A stretch of 51,160 nt of DNA from Hyperthermus sp. (lineage in GTDB: Archaea > Thermoproteota > Thermoprotei_A > Sulfolobales > Pyrodictiaceae). This document shows, piece by piece, positions 1 through 8,433 of this stretch (the stretch's first letter is position 1; each line of letters begins with the position of its first letter). The position numbers and the translations under genes are program-made. The stretch spans positions 1-51,160 of the forward strand of contig QNYQ01000028.1 in the NCBI GenBank assembly GCA_003978665.1. The letters run 5' to 3'. The notes under the pieces are model-generated. The model worked only from the letters and a program-made list of their open reading frames with translations. It was not told the origin of the DNA and ran no database searches.

Positions 1-192
1 GTACTCTTCGGCGCGCCGGACCGAGGCCTATTTGAGATAGCGCGCGAAGAACGCTTAGAACTCAATAGTCACGTAGACTACGTGCTCAACACCATACCGG
101 GCCAGGGGACGAGAACGGTTAGGGTCGAGGAGGCCGTTGCAGCCACGCTGGCAATAATAAACATTAACGCTGCACAGCAGCTGGAGCAATAA
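1..192 (+). CDS. C-terminal end of an archaeal SPOUT RNA methyltransferase (COG2106-like), truncated by the window edge
   Basis: An open frame enters from the left edge and ends at TAA 190-192, giving 63 residues with no start inside the window. The visible part carries the run NTIPGQGTRTVRVEEA, which in SPOUT (alpha/beta-knot) methyltransferases of the COG2106/DUF171 family forms the C-terminal knot that binds S-adenosylmethionine. The upstream segment FGAPDRGLFEIA fits the preceding knot loop. Family members are thought to methylate rRNA. Only the last quarter or so is present, so substrate and full domain order cannot be judged. The family call rests on recognition of the knot motif. Confidence 0.72.
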   Translation, partial: VLFGAPDRGLFEIAREERLELNSHVDYVLNTIPGQGTRTVRVEEAVAATLAIININAAQQLEQ

Positions 193-260
193 AATTAAGC
201 CCAAGAGCCCAGGCGAGGGTGACAGCCAGCTGGAGCACACAGCCAAGCATGCCTCAGCAT

Positions 261-282
261 CCTTCTCCCCTGAAGGGGAAGG
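261..282. terminator. Small C-rich/G-rich inverted repeat after the SPOUT gene
   Basis: CCTTCTCCCC at 261-270 can pair with GGGGAAGG at 275-282 across a short loop (about eight pairs with one bulge). It lies about 70 nt after the SPOUT stop and just before the preferred start of the next gene, so it could be a 3' end hairpin or an mRNA leader structure. No T-run follows. Weak call. Confidence 0.25.
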
Positions 283-293
283 GTGGTGTAGGG

Positions 294-974
294 GTGGGTG
301 AACGGGCTGTCACGGGGCTCCGCGGGGTTGTGGTTGAAACGCTGCTCATAACTCCGAGCGGCGCCCTAAGCCCCGGCTTATTGTCTGCTGCAGCCGTGGC
401 CGTGGGCGTTGGGCTGGGGTTGCAGGGAGGCTTGGCGGTAGCCTTAGGGCACATGTTGTTTGAGCTGCCCTATGTGGCTTTGCTGGTTGCCTGGGCTGGG
501 AGGCTTGAGCGCTTGCTGCGTAGGGCTGAGAGGCCTCTGGCAGCGGTAACGGCTGCTGTGGCAGCATACTTCTCCTATGGATTGTTCACAGCCAGTATTG
601 ACTTGCTAAAGGGCGGGGAGGCCAGCCTAGGCGCCTCGCCGGACTCTTCACCCTTATCGGTCAGCGGTGCAGTAGCAGCCGGGGTCTTGTTCACGGGGTT
701 AAACCCCTACTTCCTTGCATGGTGGGTTACGATAGGCTTGCCATTAGTTCGTGGAGCCGCCCGCTACGGGTTCAAGGGGTTTGCGGCCATGTATACTAGC
801 CATGTATGGATGGACTATGCGTGGCTGTCACTGCTAGCCGTCTTCGGCTCAGCAGTCACATCGGCCTCGAAGAGCTATGGGCTACTCCTGCTCATCCTAG
901 GCGTAGTGCTAGTCGTCTTCGCCGCCGATGTTGCATTAAGAGCTTTTACTGGGAGGAGGATCCTACCATTCTAG
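294..974 (+). CDS. LysE-type amino-acid/metabolite exporter (predicted membrane protein)
   Basis: A hydrophobic protein of about 226 residues with five or six membrane spans. Two features match the LysE/RhtB translocator family: the N-terminal TPSGALSPG segment, equivalent to the family's SPGP turn after the first helix, and FTGLNPYFLAWW in the middle, equivalent to the NPK/NPYF-W motif of the fourth helix. Such proteins export amino acids or related small molecules. The frame is open from GTG 219, but residues before position 26 are not family-like; GTG 294 has a GGTGG ribosome-binding site at 282-286 and is preferred, with GTG 330 also possible. The neighbouring surface cluster gives no hint of substrate. 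Confidence 0.6.
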   Translation: MGERAVTGLRGVVVETLLITPSGALSPGLLSAAAVAVGVGLGLQGGLAVALGHMLFELPYVALLVAWAGRLERLLRRAERPLAAVTAAVAAYFSYGLFTASIDLLKGGEASLGASPDSSPLSVSGAVAAGVLFTGLNPYFLAWWVTIGLPLVRGAARYGFKGFAAMYTSHVWMDYAWLSLLAVFGSAVTSASKSYGLLLLILGVVLVVFAADVALRAFTGRRILPF

Positions 975-1023
975 CCCAGCAGACGCCACGAAGCTCCACC
1001 GCTCTTCTAGGTGTGGCACGCCT

Positions 1024-3753
1024 TTGCCGTCCACGGCCAGTATCGTCAAGGCTATAGCCCTACTAGCGTTCCTCGCGCCGCTCCTGGCAAGCACGGGCGT
1101 CGAGGCGCTTACGGCAGCTGGGCCTCCCGCGATCAATGTTAGCCAGGTAGTGATCGATATTCGAAGCCAGCTGGAGGCGATCTCTAAGAGCAAGGTGCCG
1201 TTAAGGGAGGCTGCACAAGTCTATGAAAACCTCTCCTCCTGCAGCAGGCCGGGCATGTTAAGGGACCTAGCCCTTTCTCTCGCAAGAGCGCTCAGCGAGG
1301 GAGATGTGGGTAAGGCTGGGAGCTTGTTGAAGAAGCTTCAGGAGAGGATGCTCCTCAACCCGAGGGAGGTTGCCGGCTGCGGGCAACACGTGGTGTATAA
1401 GGCTATCCTATACAGCCTCTACACGCCAACAAGCCTAGGACTCCTCGACACCGGAGGCGATGCAGGCGAGCTAGCCGACACCCTGTCACTGGGCTTGGCG
1501 AGGATCCTTGGCCTGGAGAAGGGGAGCGTGAGGAGATGGATAGGAGTCTGCAGCAGCGGCAGTGAGGCAGCATTACTGGCCGCCGTGATCGCCACAGACC
1601 CCTCGGACAACCCCCTGCTCGGCGACATTAATGAGACCATGCACATGAACCCCGACTGCCTGGTGGTGGCTGCAGCGTTCGAGCCCCCGCTTCCCCCCGA
1701 GTCAGCCCGGAGAATACTAAGCCTCTGGAGCATAACCCACGGCTACACCTGGAGCGCGGAGGTCTACGAGGAAGCGGCCAGGCTCGTGAGAGATAACCCT
1801 CTCGAGGCAGCTGGCCTAGTAGTGCTCCTAGAAGCCCTCTACCCCGAGCGCTTCGAGGCAGTGTCAAGGCTTACATCAAACAGGATAGAGGAGGCCCTGA
1901 ACCCTCTCGGAGAGCTTCAATCACTAGTCCACGACCCCAAAAGCATCCACAACCCCCTCCTCTCCCTACTAGCACTGCGGGCTACGAGAGAGAGGGAGCT
2001 CATCCAAGCCCTGGCTGCAAGCGCCAAGAAACACAACAACACGTACTGTGGCCTAGTCCCCAGGCTAGCCAATAGAACACTTCACCTCCACACTGAGGAC
2101 TCAATAGAGCTGCTGGGCTCGGCAGTATCCCTCTGCACGGCAGTAACCCATGACTGGAGGCTATTGACGATACTCCTATCCTACAACCCCTTCACCCCCC
2201 TAGACCCGTGGCTGATGGAGGATTCCGCCCCCCCGCATCTCAAGGCGTTGTTAAGGCTTGATGCCAGGGAGTCGGGGAGGCTTGTAAGGCCTGTGGCCAG
2301 GGATGTGGCGAGTAAGCTGCTATCAACAATAAAGGCTGAGAGCCCCCGTGATGCTGTGAGGGCGGCGCTAGACTATGACCAGCTCTCAGCGCTCGTCGAG
2401 AACATGAGCCGGGGGATGGGAGTGGAGGGGGTGTTGAGGGCCATAGGATTGGCTGCTAGAGCTGCATCGCTAAGATACGAGGATGGCCTCTTCCTTGTCC
2501 ACTACGCAACAGTACACAACATTGCCGAGGCCCTCCTAGAAAAACACGTCCCAGAGCTCGCTGAAGGCGGCAGGGGAGCGTTCAGTGAGAGGATAGAGGA
2601 GCTTTACGAGTGGGCTATTGGAGAGAGGGAGGAGCTGGCTGTAAGCCTATTTAATGAGAGCAGCTTGAAGGCTAGTCTTAAGGAGGCTGCAAGGAGGCTT
2701 GAAGAGCTTGCTGAGAGGCTGAGGAACCATAGTAGCGGTGAGGCTGCAAGCGCAGCCAGTATTGCAGACTTGTTGGCCAGGGCTGCGCTAGAGCTTAGGA
2801 ACGGTAGTATCGAGGAGGCGTTGAGGGATCTCAGCAGGCTCCAACCAAACACTTCCAGCCCCATGCCCGCAGGACTCCTCGGCAAGATCGCGGAGAGCAT
2901 AGCCTCATCGATCGGGCTTAGCCCCGAAGAGGCTGCAAGAATCATTTCCGGACTATTGTCCAACGCCTCCGGGACCCCCATCACGGTAAACTTGTCGGAG
3001 GTGGTGGGGCCGGGGAGGCTTCAGAGCAGTGGAGGCGGCGGAGGGAAGGCTCTAAGCCATGCTGCCGGCAGGCTTGTCGAAGCAGCAATTAGGGCTTCCA
3101 TGGAGAGTATAAAGTCGTTGAAGACAGGGGTGCATGGGAGACCCAGAGTAGTCAAGATCGTTGGCTTAGAGGATTTATTGTCGAGTCTTGACTACAGTGG
3201 CGTGAACAGCCTCGTAGAGGTTACTGCTAGGCTGCTGGAAATGGGCGGGGAGGGTGAAGGGAATGGTGCGGGAGCCTCCGGCGGCGTGGCACCCGGTATA
3301 AGCGGTGTGGGCGGCCTCGGCGGGCTAGGGGCTGTACGGGTGGGCATTAAGGTTGGCTGGGGCCGTGTCATCCCCCTGCTCGTACTGCTCCCCCTACTAT
3401 TACTGTTGGCTAGGCATTTTGAGCGTGTGCGCAGGCTCATTGCTGTGAGGGTTGCCTCGCTAAGGCTTAGGGGGGTCGAAGCCGAGGCCGCCGGCGCTGA
3501 TGGGGAGGAGGAGGTGCGGAGGCTTTTCTCGGGAATGCTCCTAGCGCTGTCAAGGGTCTATGGCGAGAGAGGGGCCGGTGAGACTCACCGAGAGTACTCG
3601 CGTAGGCTTAGGGGGAGGATACGTGGACTCTATAGTGATGCTGCAGGTATTTATGAGAGGGCTAGATTCAGCTCATCAATCCCTCAGGGGGCCACCGAGA
3701 GGATGAAGAGGATACTTGCCGAGCTGAGGAGGCTACTTGCCCGGGGAGGCTAG
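1024..3753 (+). CDS. Large secreted/membrane protein with C-terminal DUF4129-like domain
   Basis: 909 residues from a TTG start. An N-terminal signal peptide (hydrophobic residues 8-24) is followed by a long, mostly helical extracellular part rich in Leu, Ala, Glu and NxS/T sequons. A Gly-rich linker sits around residues 745-775, then one transmembrane helix near residues 780-797 (VIPLLVLLPLLLLLA). The cytoplasmic tail has the DUF4129 pattern, a short helix pair ending GAGETHREYSRRLRG. DUF4129 proteins occur with DUF58 and MoxR genes in clusters thought to process or assemble cell-surface components. It is first of four genes on one strand: the next starts 6 nt after this stop. The extracellular region is not recognised. 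Confidence 0.6.
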   Translation: MPSTASIVKAIALLAFLAPLLASTGVEALTAAGPPAINVSQVVIDIRSQLEAISKSKVPLREAAQVYENLSSCSRPGMLRDLALSLARALSEGDVGKAGSLLKKLQERMLLNPREVAGCGQHVVYKAILYSLYTPTSLGLLDTGGDAGELADTLSLGLARILGLEKGSVRRWIGVCSSGSEAALLAAVIATDPSDNPLLGDINETMHMNPDCLVVAAAFEPPLPPESARRILSLWSITHGYTWSAEVYEEAARLVRDNPLEAAGLVVLLEALYPERFEAVSRLTSNRIEEALNPLGELQSLVHDPKSIHNPLLSLLALRATRERELIQALAASAKKHNNTYCGLVPRLANRTLHLHTEDSIELLGSAVSLCTAVTHDWRLLTILLSYNPFTPLDPWLMEDSAPPHLKALLRLDARESGRLVRPVARDVASKLLSTIKAESPRDAVRAALDYDQLSALVENMSRGMGVEGVLRAIGLAARAASLRYEDGLFLVHYATVHNIAEALLEKHVPELAEGGRGAFSERIEELYEWAIGEREELAVSLFNESSLKASLKEAARRLEELAERLRNHSSGEAASAASIADLLARAALELRNGSIEEALRDLSRLQPNTSSPMPAGLLGKIAESIASSIGLSPEEAARIISGLLSNASGTPITVNLSEVVGPGRLQSSGGGGGKALSHAAGRLVEAAIRASMESIKSLKTGVHGRPRVVKIVGLEDLLSSLDYSGVNSLVEVTARLLEMGGEGEGNGAGASGGVAPGISGVGGLGGLGAVRVGIKVGWGRVIPLLVLLPLLLLLARHFERVRRLIAVRVASLRLRGVEAEAAGADGEEEVRRLFSGMLLALSRVYGERGAGETHREYSRRLRGRIRGLYSDAAGIYERARFSSSIPQGATERMKRILAELRRLLARGG

Positions 3754-3759
3754 CGGGGT

Positions 3760-5013
3760 GTGGGAGTGGCCGTGGACAGGTTTACGTCGAGGCTCTTCAC
3801 TCTCGGGCTGCTTCTCGTAGCCGTCGCGGCTGCTGCCGAGGCTGCACCCAAGATCCTCGTCACGGGATCCTCCCCCTCCCTTCCACGCCAGGGCTCCTTC
3901 ATTGACAATGGCAGCATGGGGCTCTTGGATATTGCGAGAGCTATGATCGAGGACGGCTATAGGCTTCACCAGGGCATGGGGGGGCTGGACACTAATGGTA
4001 GTGTGGTATACTTGTTCGCTGGCCCCATGACATGCAGCGATGAAGAAGCCTTTAATGCTGCCGAGGTGATTGCCTCGCAGGCCTCGCATAGTCGTGTAGG
4101 CGTTATAGTAGCCTCCAGCGGCGTGTTTGACTGTGGAAGAAGAGTGCTTGACGCTCTCGGGCTTAAGCCTCCGAGGGTGCTTAGGAGTCTTGAGGGAGCC
4201 TACATAGTGTTAGGGGTTCCCGGCAGCAGCATGGCTTTATGGACCCTCTACTCCCCAGACCAGGTGGCGGCTGGGGATCCATGGAGGGTTGCGGCATGGG
4301 CTGTTAGGGAGGGAAGTCGTATACCAGGGGTTCTCGTGGCCGAGTACGATGGTATAAGGGCCGTGTACGTGCCCGACTGGTCGGCGTTCAGCAACTGGCT
4401 TGTAAGGGCCCAGGTGGAGGCTGGGCTTGACCCGGCACGGGCTGTCACGGCTCTGGTGGCCTACGCGTCATGGGGGGTTAAGGGCCACATCATACTTCCC
4501 TCGGGCTTCCTCCCCCTACCCCTCAACTATACTAGGGTTGCAGCGCTAGCCTCGATCCTTAACCCTGGAGTCCTCTTGGCCGGGGCTGTGAAAGCTTATG
4601 CTGAGGCCGAGGAGAAGGCTATAGGCTTCCTGGCCTCCAACCCCCTTCTAGTAGCGTCTGCCGCCTGGCTCCTTCTAGTGCCAATAGCCATGCTGGTGCA
4701 GCGCAGCCTTGCCCCGGCTCCAAGCGAGATAGGGGAGGGGGGAGTGTGGGCTGGGGGGAGGCCGTGGGCTGAGAGGGAGGCCATAGACATGCTGCTCCGC
4801 GCTACTGCCGGGGTAAGTGTTTCAGAGGCCTCCGTTAACCCTCCAGCTATTTTGATGGAGGCTTTCAAGAGGATAGGAGTGGGTGAGAGGGATGCGAGGA
4901 GGATGCTTGAGGCCCTGGCTAGGAATAAGAGGCCTTGGAGGGGGCTGGACAGGTTTAGGGCTCTTGCAGAGGCGTTGGCGGAGTTGGCGGCTGCGAGGGG
5001 CTCGGGGGGATGA
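3760..5013 (+). CDS. DUF4350-like surface protein with signal peptide and C-terminal anchor
   Basis: 417 residues from GTG 3760, with a GGGGAGG ribosome-binding site at 3742-3748. Residues 10-28 form a signal peptide. The outside domain (about 30-280) looks like a DUF4350/GATase-like Rossmann domain: predicted beta strands VVYLFAGP, RVGVIVASSG and AYIVLGVPGSS alternate with helices. One membrane span lies near residues 293-311 (LLVASAAWLLLVPIAML). The inner tail of about 100 residues is helical and ends in a repeated Ala/Leu pattern. The gene sits between the DUF4129-like and DUF58 genes, the usual order in this archaeal cluster. The DUF4350 assignment rests on context and fold pattern, not on a catalytic motif. 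Confidence 0.5.
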   Translation: MGVAVDRFTSRLFTLGLLLVAVAAAAEAAPKILVTGSSPSLPRQGSFIDNGSMGLLDIARAMIEDGYRLHQGMGGLDTNGSVVYLFAGPMTCSDEEAFNAAEVIASQASHSRVGVIVASSGVFDCGRRVLDALGLKPPRVLRSLEGAYIVLGVPGSSMALWTLYSPDQVAAGDPWRVAAWAVREGSRIPGVLVAEYDGIRAVYVPDWSAFSNWLVRAQVEAGLDPARAVTALVAYASWGVKGHIILPSGFLPLPLNYTRVAALASILNPGVLLAGAVKAYAEAEEKAIGFLASNPLLVASAAWLLLVPIAMLVQRSLAPAPSEIGEGGVWAGGRPWAEREAIDMLLRATAGVSVSEASVNPPAILMEAFKRIGVGERDARRMLEALARNKRPWRGLDRFRALAEALAELAAARGSGG

Positions 5014-5070
5014 GGCCTGGGGGCTGGATCGGCTGAGGTCACGCTAACCCCTAGGGGTTATGGTTTTGTC

Positions 5071-6342
5071 GTGTTCGTCGCCGCAAGCATTGTTGCTAGT
5101 TTAATGGCGAGGGAAGAGTATGCTTCCTCGCTCCTAGCATTATCCCTTGGCCTCGCATTCTTCCTCCTACTACACTACGCGTTCTTCTCAGCCAAGGCTG
5201 CCGCTGCTAGCAGGGTTGTTGTGGAGAGGAGGATTAAGCTCGTGGGGGGAGGGGACTCAAAGGTCAGGGTTAGGGTTAGGGTGACTAATCCAAGCATGAT
5301 GCCCCTCGAACTACTCGTCGTACGCGATAAGCCTCCTAGCAGCCTGGGCGGCGGGGAAGGGGCTGTGCTCGCTTTCTCCCTGCCGCCTAGGGGTAGCGGC
5401 GAGGCCGCCTATTTCCTTGATGCAAGGGTAGGGAGGCATTCTTGGGGGGATGCTGGCGTCGAGCTTATCGACGTGATCGGCTTGTTTAGGGCCAGGGCAT
5501 GGAGCGTCGAGTCCAGGGGCGAGAGGCATGTCTTGGTTCCGCCATTGGTTAGGGTTGAGGTTTTGAGAAGAGCTGCGAGAGTTGTAGGCGAGGCCTTCAC
5601 CTCGGGGACGGCCTTGCGCAGGGGGGTTGCAGGGTCTTTTCTCGGGCTTAGGGACTATGTGCCTGAGGATGACTCTAGGCTCATAGACTGGAAGTCGAGC
5701 GCTAGGCTGGGAAGGCTTATGGTGAAGGTGTTCGAGCAGGAGTATGGCTCAACCACACTGTTATTGTTCGATGTCACCTCAAGCTCCCTCGTGGGAGGGC
5801 CTGGGCATACTTGGGCTGAGGCAGCTGCCAGGGCTTTAGCCAGCCTCGCCTTGGTGCTTTTGACCAATGGTGCCCGCGTGGGCGTGGCCGCATTATCGCC
5901 CTCGGCCACGCTGTACTATAGTGGTATTGTGGGCTCCCGGGGTGATAGGGCGAGGCTCTTCTCTGCGATAGCCCGTGCAGTAGACTATGCTGAAGCCGCG
6001 GCGGAGGATGGCCTGGCGGCTGCTCGGAAGCTTGTGGCGCGTGTTGCTGCCAGGGCTAAGGCCTCATCGATAATACTGGCCAGCGACCTAGGCAGGGGGA
6101 GTCTGGAGGAGTACTTAGAGTTTGCCAGGCCTTTGAGAGAGATGGTCCGTGGAAGAATAATCCTATTGTGTACTCCTCCCCCAATACCTCGGAACGGTAA
6201 CCCATACATACGGCGCTTCTACGAGGCTAGGGAGAGGAGTGTTGAGGCCAGGCTTAAGAGGTTCTCTTCCCTAATTGGGGCGAGGCTCGTGTGCGTGAGG
6301 GGGGCGGAGGGCGTAGCTAGGCTCGTGGCCGGGCTGCCCTGA
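5071..6342 (+). CDS. DUF58 family protein (von Willebrand A-like), MoxR-associated cluster
   Basis: At least 423 residues. Two N-terminal membrane segments are followed by a beta-rich region and then the DUF58 signature: GLRDYVPEDDSRLIDWKSSA, RLMVKVFEQE and a vWA-like strand TTLLLFDVTSS. DUF58 proteins usually work with a MoxR AAA+ ATPase in assembling or maturing surface or metal-containing complexes; no MoxR gene is in the window. The GTG at 5071 is the first usable start in frame, but the frame is open back to 5014 and includes TLTPRGYGF, which matches the N-terminus normal for this family. An ATG at 5010 overlapping the previous stop would supply it if one G of the GGGGG run at 5019-5023 were skipped (see findings). 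Confidence 0.82.
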   Translation: MFVAASIVASLMAREEYASSLLALSLGLAFFLLLHYAFFSAKAAAASRVVVERRIKLVGGGDSKVRVRVRVTNPSMMPLELLVVRDKPPSSLGGGEGAVLAFSLPPRGSGEAAYFLDARVGRHSWGDAGVELIDVIGLFRARAWSVESRGERHVLVPPLVRVEVLRRAARVVGEAFTSGTALRRGVAGSFLGLRDYVPEDDSRLIDWKSSARLGRLMVKVFEQEYGSTTLLLFDVTSSSLVGGPGHTWAEAAARALASLALVLLTNGARVGVAALSPSATLYYSGIVGSRGDRARLFSAIARAVDYAEAAAEDGLAAARKLVARVAARAKASSIILASDLGRGSLEEYLEFARPLREMVRGRIILLCTPPPIPRNGNPYIRRFYEARERSVEARLKRFSSLIGARLVCVRGAEGVARLVAGLP

Positions 6343-6351
6343 CCGGGAAGG

Positions 6352-7479
6352 GTGTTGAGGGTGTTGGCGCGCTCCGAGCGTCTCCTCCTTGCTGGATGGG
6401 GCCGGGTCTACCTGGCTCTCTCAGCCGTCTACTTCTTCCTCTCAGCCTATGCCGCCTGGCAGCCGTTCGCGCTTATTGTAGGCAGGCTTGGGGTTGTATC
6501 GCAGCCGCTTATCTCTCTGGCAGCCTCAGTGCTCTCGGCTCTCGCCACCCTTCTGGGTTACCCCTTCGTTGCGATGGTTATTGTTGCGTGTGGTGTGGCC
6601 GTTAGCGGTAATGTTTCCCTCCCAGCACTGCTCCTTCTCGGCGGCTCCCTCCTCTACACGTTCTCCAGTCTTCCCCGGGGATGGAGGGTTAGCTTTGGGC
6701 TTGTAGCTGCTTCAATAGCCTACTATGCCCCCATAGCACTGTTATCCATTGCTGCCGCAGGCTTTACGGGAGGCCTCCTCTACGCTCTAGGCCACTCTCC
6801 CCCAGGGCTGGGTCCTTTGACGGGTTTATGGGCGCGTTTCTCCTCAACGCTTGCTGGACGGCTAGTTGTAATAGCTGCATCAGTCTCTATAATGGCCGTG
6901 GCGAGTAATAGGCTTGCTAGAATGCTGATGATGCTGCTGGCCTCCCCCACAACCTTCCTTGAGATCACCGGGAGAGAGGCCGTGGGCGCACTGTTGCGCG
7001 CTCTTGCTGCGAGGGACTGGTATCATAGCCTACTTTACGGCAAGCTATCCTATATGGCCGCAATGCCGCTGGCTATTGCCTCAGCAGTGCTCGCTGCCAG
7101 CATAGCCTATGATGCTGCATCCTTCCTCGTCCAGGCCACGGGCGGGGAGAGGGTGATGGTGTCTGCGGCAGTAAGCGCGGCTGCTGGGTGGACGGGCTAC
7201 GCTCTAATGGGGCAGCTCGTCGAGGCGCTGCTCCGTGGGCGTAGGTGGAGGCAGCTGGGCCTGGCCTCCCTACTACTCTTCGTATTGGCCTCAGCCTACG
7301 TGGCCTGGGCTAGAGGGGTTGACGTGCTTGTCGTAACAATGCGCTCGATCACCGTGGGGGAGGAGGCTCCAAGCATACTCGACCCCGCTACGGCAGGGAG
7401 GATTGAAGCGTACATGGCTTCTAGGATAAACGCTGTCGTGCAGGGTATTAGGGCTGCAGTCAACCTCCTCTGGGGGTGA
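6352..7479 (+). CDS. Polytopic membrane protein of the DUF58 cluster, unrecognised family
   Basis: 375 residues with roughly nine or ten predicted membrane helices, for example near residues 17-36, 47-82, 92-106, 115-145 and 165-185, and three more in the C-terminal half. The short loops carry Arg residues. No family motif was recognised. It begins 10 nt after the DUF58 stop and is the last gene of the cluster, so it is probably co-transcribed and may be the integral-membrane partner of the other three proteins. GTG 6352 is the first start; GTG 6361 has better spacing from GGGAAGGG at 6345-6352 and may be the true one. Confidence 0.55.
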   Translation: MLRVLARSERLLLAGWGRVYLALSAVYFFLSAYAAWQPFALIVGRLGVVSQPLISLAASVLSALATLLGYPFVAMVIVACGVAVSGNVSLPALLLLGGSLLYTFSSLPRGWRVSFGLVAASIAYYAPIALLSIAAAGFTGGLLYALGHSPPGLGPLTGLWARFSSTLAGRLVVIAASVSIMAVASNRLARMLMMLLASPTTFLEITGREAVGALLRALAARDWYHSLLYGKLSYMAAMPLAIASAVLAASIAYDAASFLVQATGGERVMVSAAVSAAAGWTGYALMGQLVEALLRGRRWRQLGLASLLLFVLASAYVAWARGVDVLVVTMRSITVGEEAPSILDPATAGRIEAYMASRINAVVQGIRAAVNLLWG

Positions 7480-7506
7480 GCCATAGCGTTCAACAGCTAG
7501 CGCCAT

Positions 7507-8433
7507 CTACCTCTTGTGCGCAGCCCCCACGGCCTCGCTGATACTCTCATACCCCTTGCCTTTCAGCCAGCTGGCTAGGCCGCTGACTATGCTGCAGACA
7601 ACCCCCTCTCCCAGCAACACGATACCCGTGCCCACTTGCACTGCACGCGCTCCTGCAAGTATGAGCTCGGCGGCCTCCTTCCACCCGGTAACCCCTCCAA
7701 CTCCTATGATCGGGGCTCCTGTCTCCCCGTAGACCTCGTATACTGCCCTTACAGCTATGGGGTGTATTGCTGGCCCGCTTAATCCTCCAACGCCGTGGCC
7801 TAGTATGGGCTTCTCAGCGTAAACGTCTATGACCATGGCTTTCAGAGTATTTATCAGCACAACGCCCTTAGCCCCGGCATCGAGGAGCGGGGGCACTCTT
7901 CTCGGAAGGTTATCCATGAGGCCTAACTTAGCGTAGACCGGAGCCCCCGCGCTAGATGCCGCCTCTACTATGGCTGCTGACAGTTCAGGGTCAACGCCCA
8001 CCTCTAGCCCCCTCTTCTCCGCATGGGGGCAGCTCAGGTTGACTTCAAGCGCTGCCGCGCCAGCCTCTACAGCCGCTTTGGCCAGAGCCTCAGCCTCCTC
8101 GGGTGTGGAGGCGGCAATGCTCACGACCACGGGGAGGCCGAGGCCTACAGCCTCGGATACCAGTGGCTTTAGCCCCTCAATGCCCGGGTTGGCTAGGCCG
8201 ACGGCGTTAACCATTCCGTAGGGCAGGGGGATCGCTATTGGTGTCGGGTACCCCTCCCTCTTCTCGATCGTAAACGATTTAGTGACCAGGGCTGCTACAC
8301 CGGCCTTCCTGAGCCTCATGAGGCCCCCCAGGCTGCTGCCCAGTATCCCGCTCGCATTCATGACGGGGTGTGCTAGGTCTAAGCCAGGGAGGCTTGTGTG
8401 CAGCGCCGGGGGCGGGTTGCAAGGGTTATCCAC
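7507..8433 (-). CDS. pyrD: Dihydroorotate dehydrogenase, class 1B catalytic subunit
   Basis: Oxidises dihydroorotate to orotate in UMP synthesis, with FMN bound in a TIM barrel in the cytoplasm. Visible motifs are NASGILG near the N-terminus, VNAVGLANPG, the active-site loop EVNLSCPH whose Cys is the catalytic base of class 1 enzymes, and the FMN/phosphate-binding segments GVGGLSGPAIHPIA and IIGVGGVTG. The length of 308 residues is normal. The GTG start overlaps the DUF89 stop by 8 nt and is preceded by a strong GGAGGGAGGGAG site inside that gene, so the two are translationally coupled. No pyrK electron-transfer subunit is adjacent, so its partner must lie elsewhere. Confidence 0.93.
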   Translation of the reverse strand: MDNPCNPPPALHTSLPGLDLAHPVMNASGILGSSLGGLMRLRKAGVAALVTKSFTIEKREGYPTPIAIPLPYGMVNAVGLANPGIEGLKPLVSEAVGLGLPVVVSIAASTPEEAEALAKAAVEAGAAALEVNLSCPHAEKRGLEVGVDPELSAAIVEAASSAGAPVYAKLGLMDNLPRRVPPLLDAGAKGVVLINTLKAMVIDVYAEKPILGHGVGGLSGPAIHPIAVRAVYEVYGETGAPIIGVGGVTGWKEAAELILAGARAVQVGTGIVLLGEGVVCSIVSGLASWLKGKGYESISEAVGAAHKR

